DNA of 60,637 bases from Flavobacterium tegetincola DSM 22377 (lineage in GTDB: Bacteria > Bacteroidota > Bacteroidia > Flavobacteriales > Flavobacteriaceae), in assembly GCF_000425485.1 (NCBI RefSeq), contig NZ_AUDN01000027.1, positions 1-60,637 on the forward strand, in the 5' to 3' direction. The translations under genes and the position numbers were made by a program. Positions 60,361-60,637 of the stretch are shown here, in pieces (the first letter of the stretch is position 1; the number at the start of each line of letters is the position of its first letter). Under the pieces are notes generated by a model. That model was given only the letters and a program-made list of their open reading frames with translations, did not search any database and was not told the DNA's origin.

Positions 60361-60637
60361 CAAAAAAAAGCAGATGAGTTAGTTGGATCCAACACAATTC
60401 TGAGTCGAGCCGTTGCTCAAGTTCCTGAATTTGCAGAATTACTTCACCGATTTGAACGAGCGATGTCCATTTTAGGCAGGAGCGACAGTACCTACAGGAA
60501 TTATGCCCAACATGTTGCATCAATAGCATTGCACTTTGGTAAAATCCCAACCGAATTGGATGTAGAGCAAGTCCAAGAATACTTGTATACGCTCCAAAAA
60601 CGTTCCAAAACACCTTCCCAAACGTATTTTAAACACA
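60361..60637 (+). CDS. Tyrosine recombinase, N-terminal part, cut by window end
   Basis: In-frame codons from 60361 encode KKADELVGSNTILSRAVAQ, FAELLHRFERAMSILGRSD, STYRNYAQHVASIALHFGK and IPTELDVEQVQEYLYTLQKR. This is the SAM-like core-binding domain of a phage-integrase/XerD-type recombinase, of the Bacteroidota type I also associate with IS91-like elements. The catalytic domain lies outside the window. The expected ATG (60357-60359) is out of frame: an A tract of eight after ATGAC should have seven for MTKKADELV to be read. Either the gene is frameshifted or translation starts at the ATG at 60463 (MSILGRSD). Confidence 0.75.

Noticed and set aside
60341..60613. 90-codon minus-strand frame at the right edge
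   Set aside because: It is antisense to the clearly recognisable recombinase domain.
1..60637. CRISPR arrays and tRNA genes
   Set aside because: No regularly spaced direct repeats of 25-40 bases and no cloverleaf with a TTCGANNC-type arm were seen by eye; a tRNAscan run would be decisive.

Overview
The window is a 60.6-kb, AT-rich chromosomal segment of a member of the Flavobacteriia, most likely Flavobacterium or a close relative. Evidence: promoters of the Bacteroidota type (TTG, about 19 bases, TAnnTTTG) in front of many genes; no strong Shine-Dalgarno sequences; a secreted nuclease with a type IX secretion C-terminal sorting domain; a 566-residue LepB; ParB followed by a DUF5683 gene and dapB; a DivIC-type protein beside a B12-dependent methylmalonyl-CoA mutase. 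The left edge carries four tandem leftward promoters and a leader hairpin of the kind found in front of rRNA operons, so a 16S gene probably lies just outside the window.

Layout. 1-5 kb: rRNA promoter array, a DUF1826 protein, a peroxiredoxin-like protein and a secreted endonuclease I. 5-11 kb: uridine kinase, a divIC-like gene and the two methylmalonyl-CoA mutase genes, whose junction is split by a toxin-antitoxin pair and a decayed yhcG (DUF1016) gene, with duplicated scraps of mutA end and mutB start between them. 11-21 kb: an outer-membrane-type protein, a TPR histidine kinase, a coiled-coil secreted protein, a 2,4-dienoyl-CoA reductase-like enzyme, then parA-parB-DUF5683-dapB-lepB and a WbqC gene. 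21-28 kb (minus strand): EEP hydrolase, two rhomboid proteases, mutL, ribH and a TPR membrane protein. 27-37 kb (plus strand): recF, DUF2461, two glycosyltransferases, murB, an ECF sigma factor, TonB, lipA and gap. 37-46 kb: purine nucleoside phosphorylase, M20 amidohydrolase, alr, lpxK (headed by a second toxin-antitoxin pair), Nif3/DUF34, a zinc-ribbon-family coiled coil without its zinc cysteines, an alpha/beta hydrolase and rluF. 46-57 kb: folD, ffh, a lipoprotein, an MBOAT plus two SGNH proteins (surface-glycan O-acylation), argS, a YeiH transporter and fabH.

The right end (57.6-60.6 kb) differs: three unrelated small minus-strand genes separated by long non-coding spacers, each of two genes enclosed by its own short inverted repeat, and a divergent tyrosine-recombinase gene running off the window. 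This is the layout of an integron-like cassette array, and one cassette encodes a protein that looks like a circularly permuted acyl carrier protein. I regard this region as the strongest candidate for something undescribed.

Three hairpin-containing intergenic repeats (5.9, 46.8 and 57.7 kb) appear to belong to one interspersed family. Two toxin-antitoxin pairs embedded inside housekeeping operons are a second theme.
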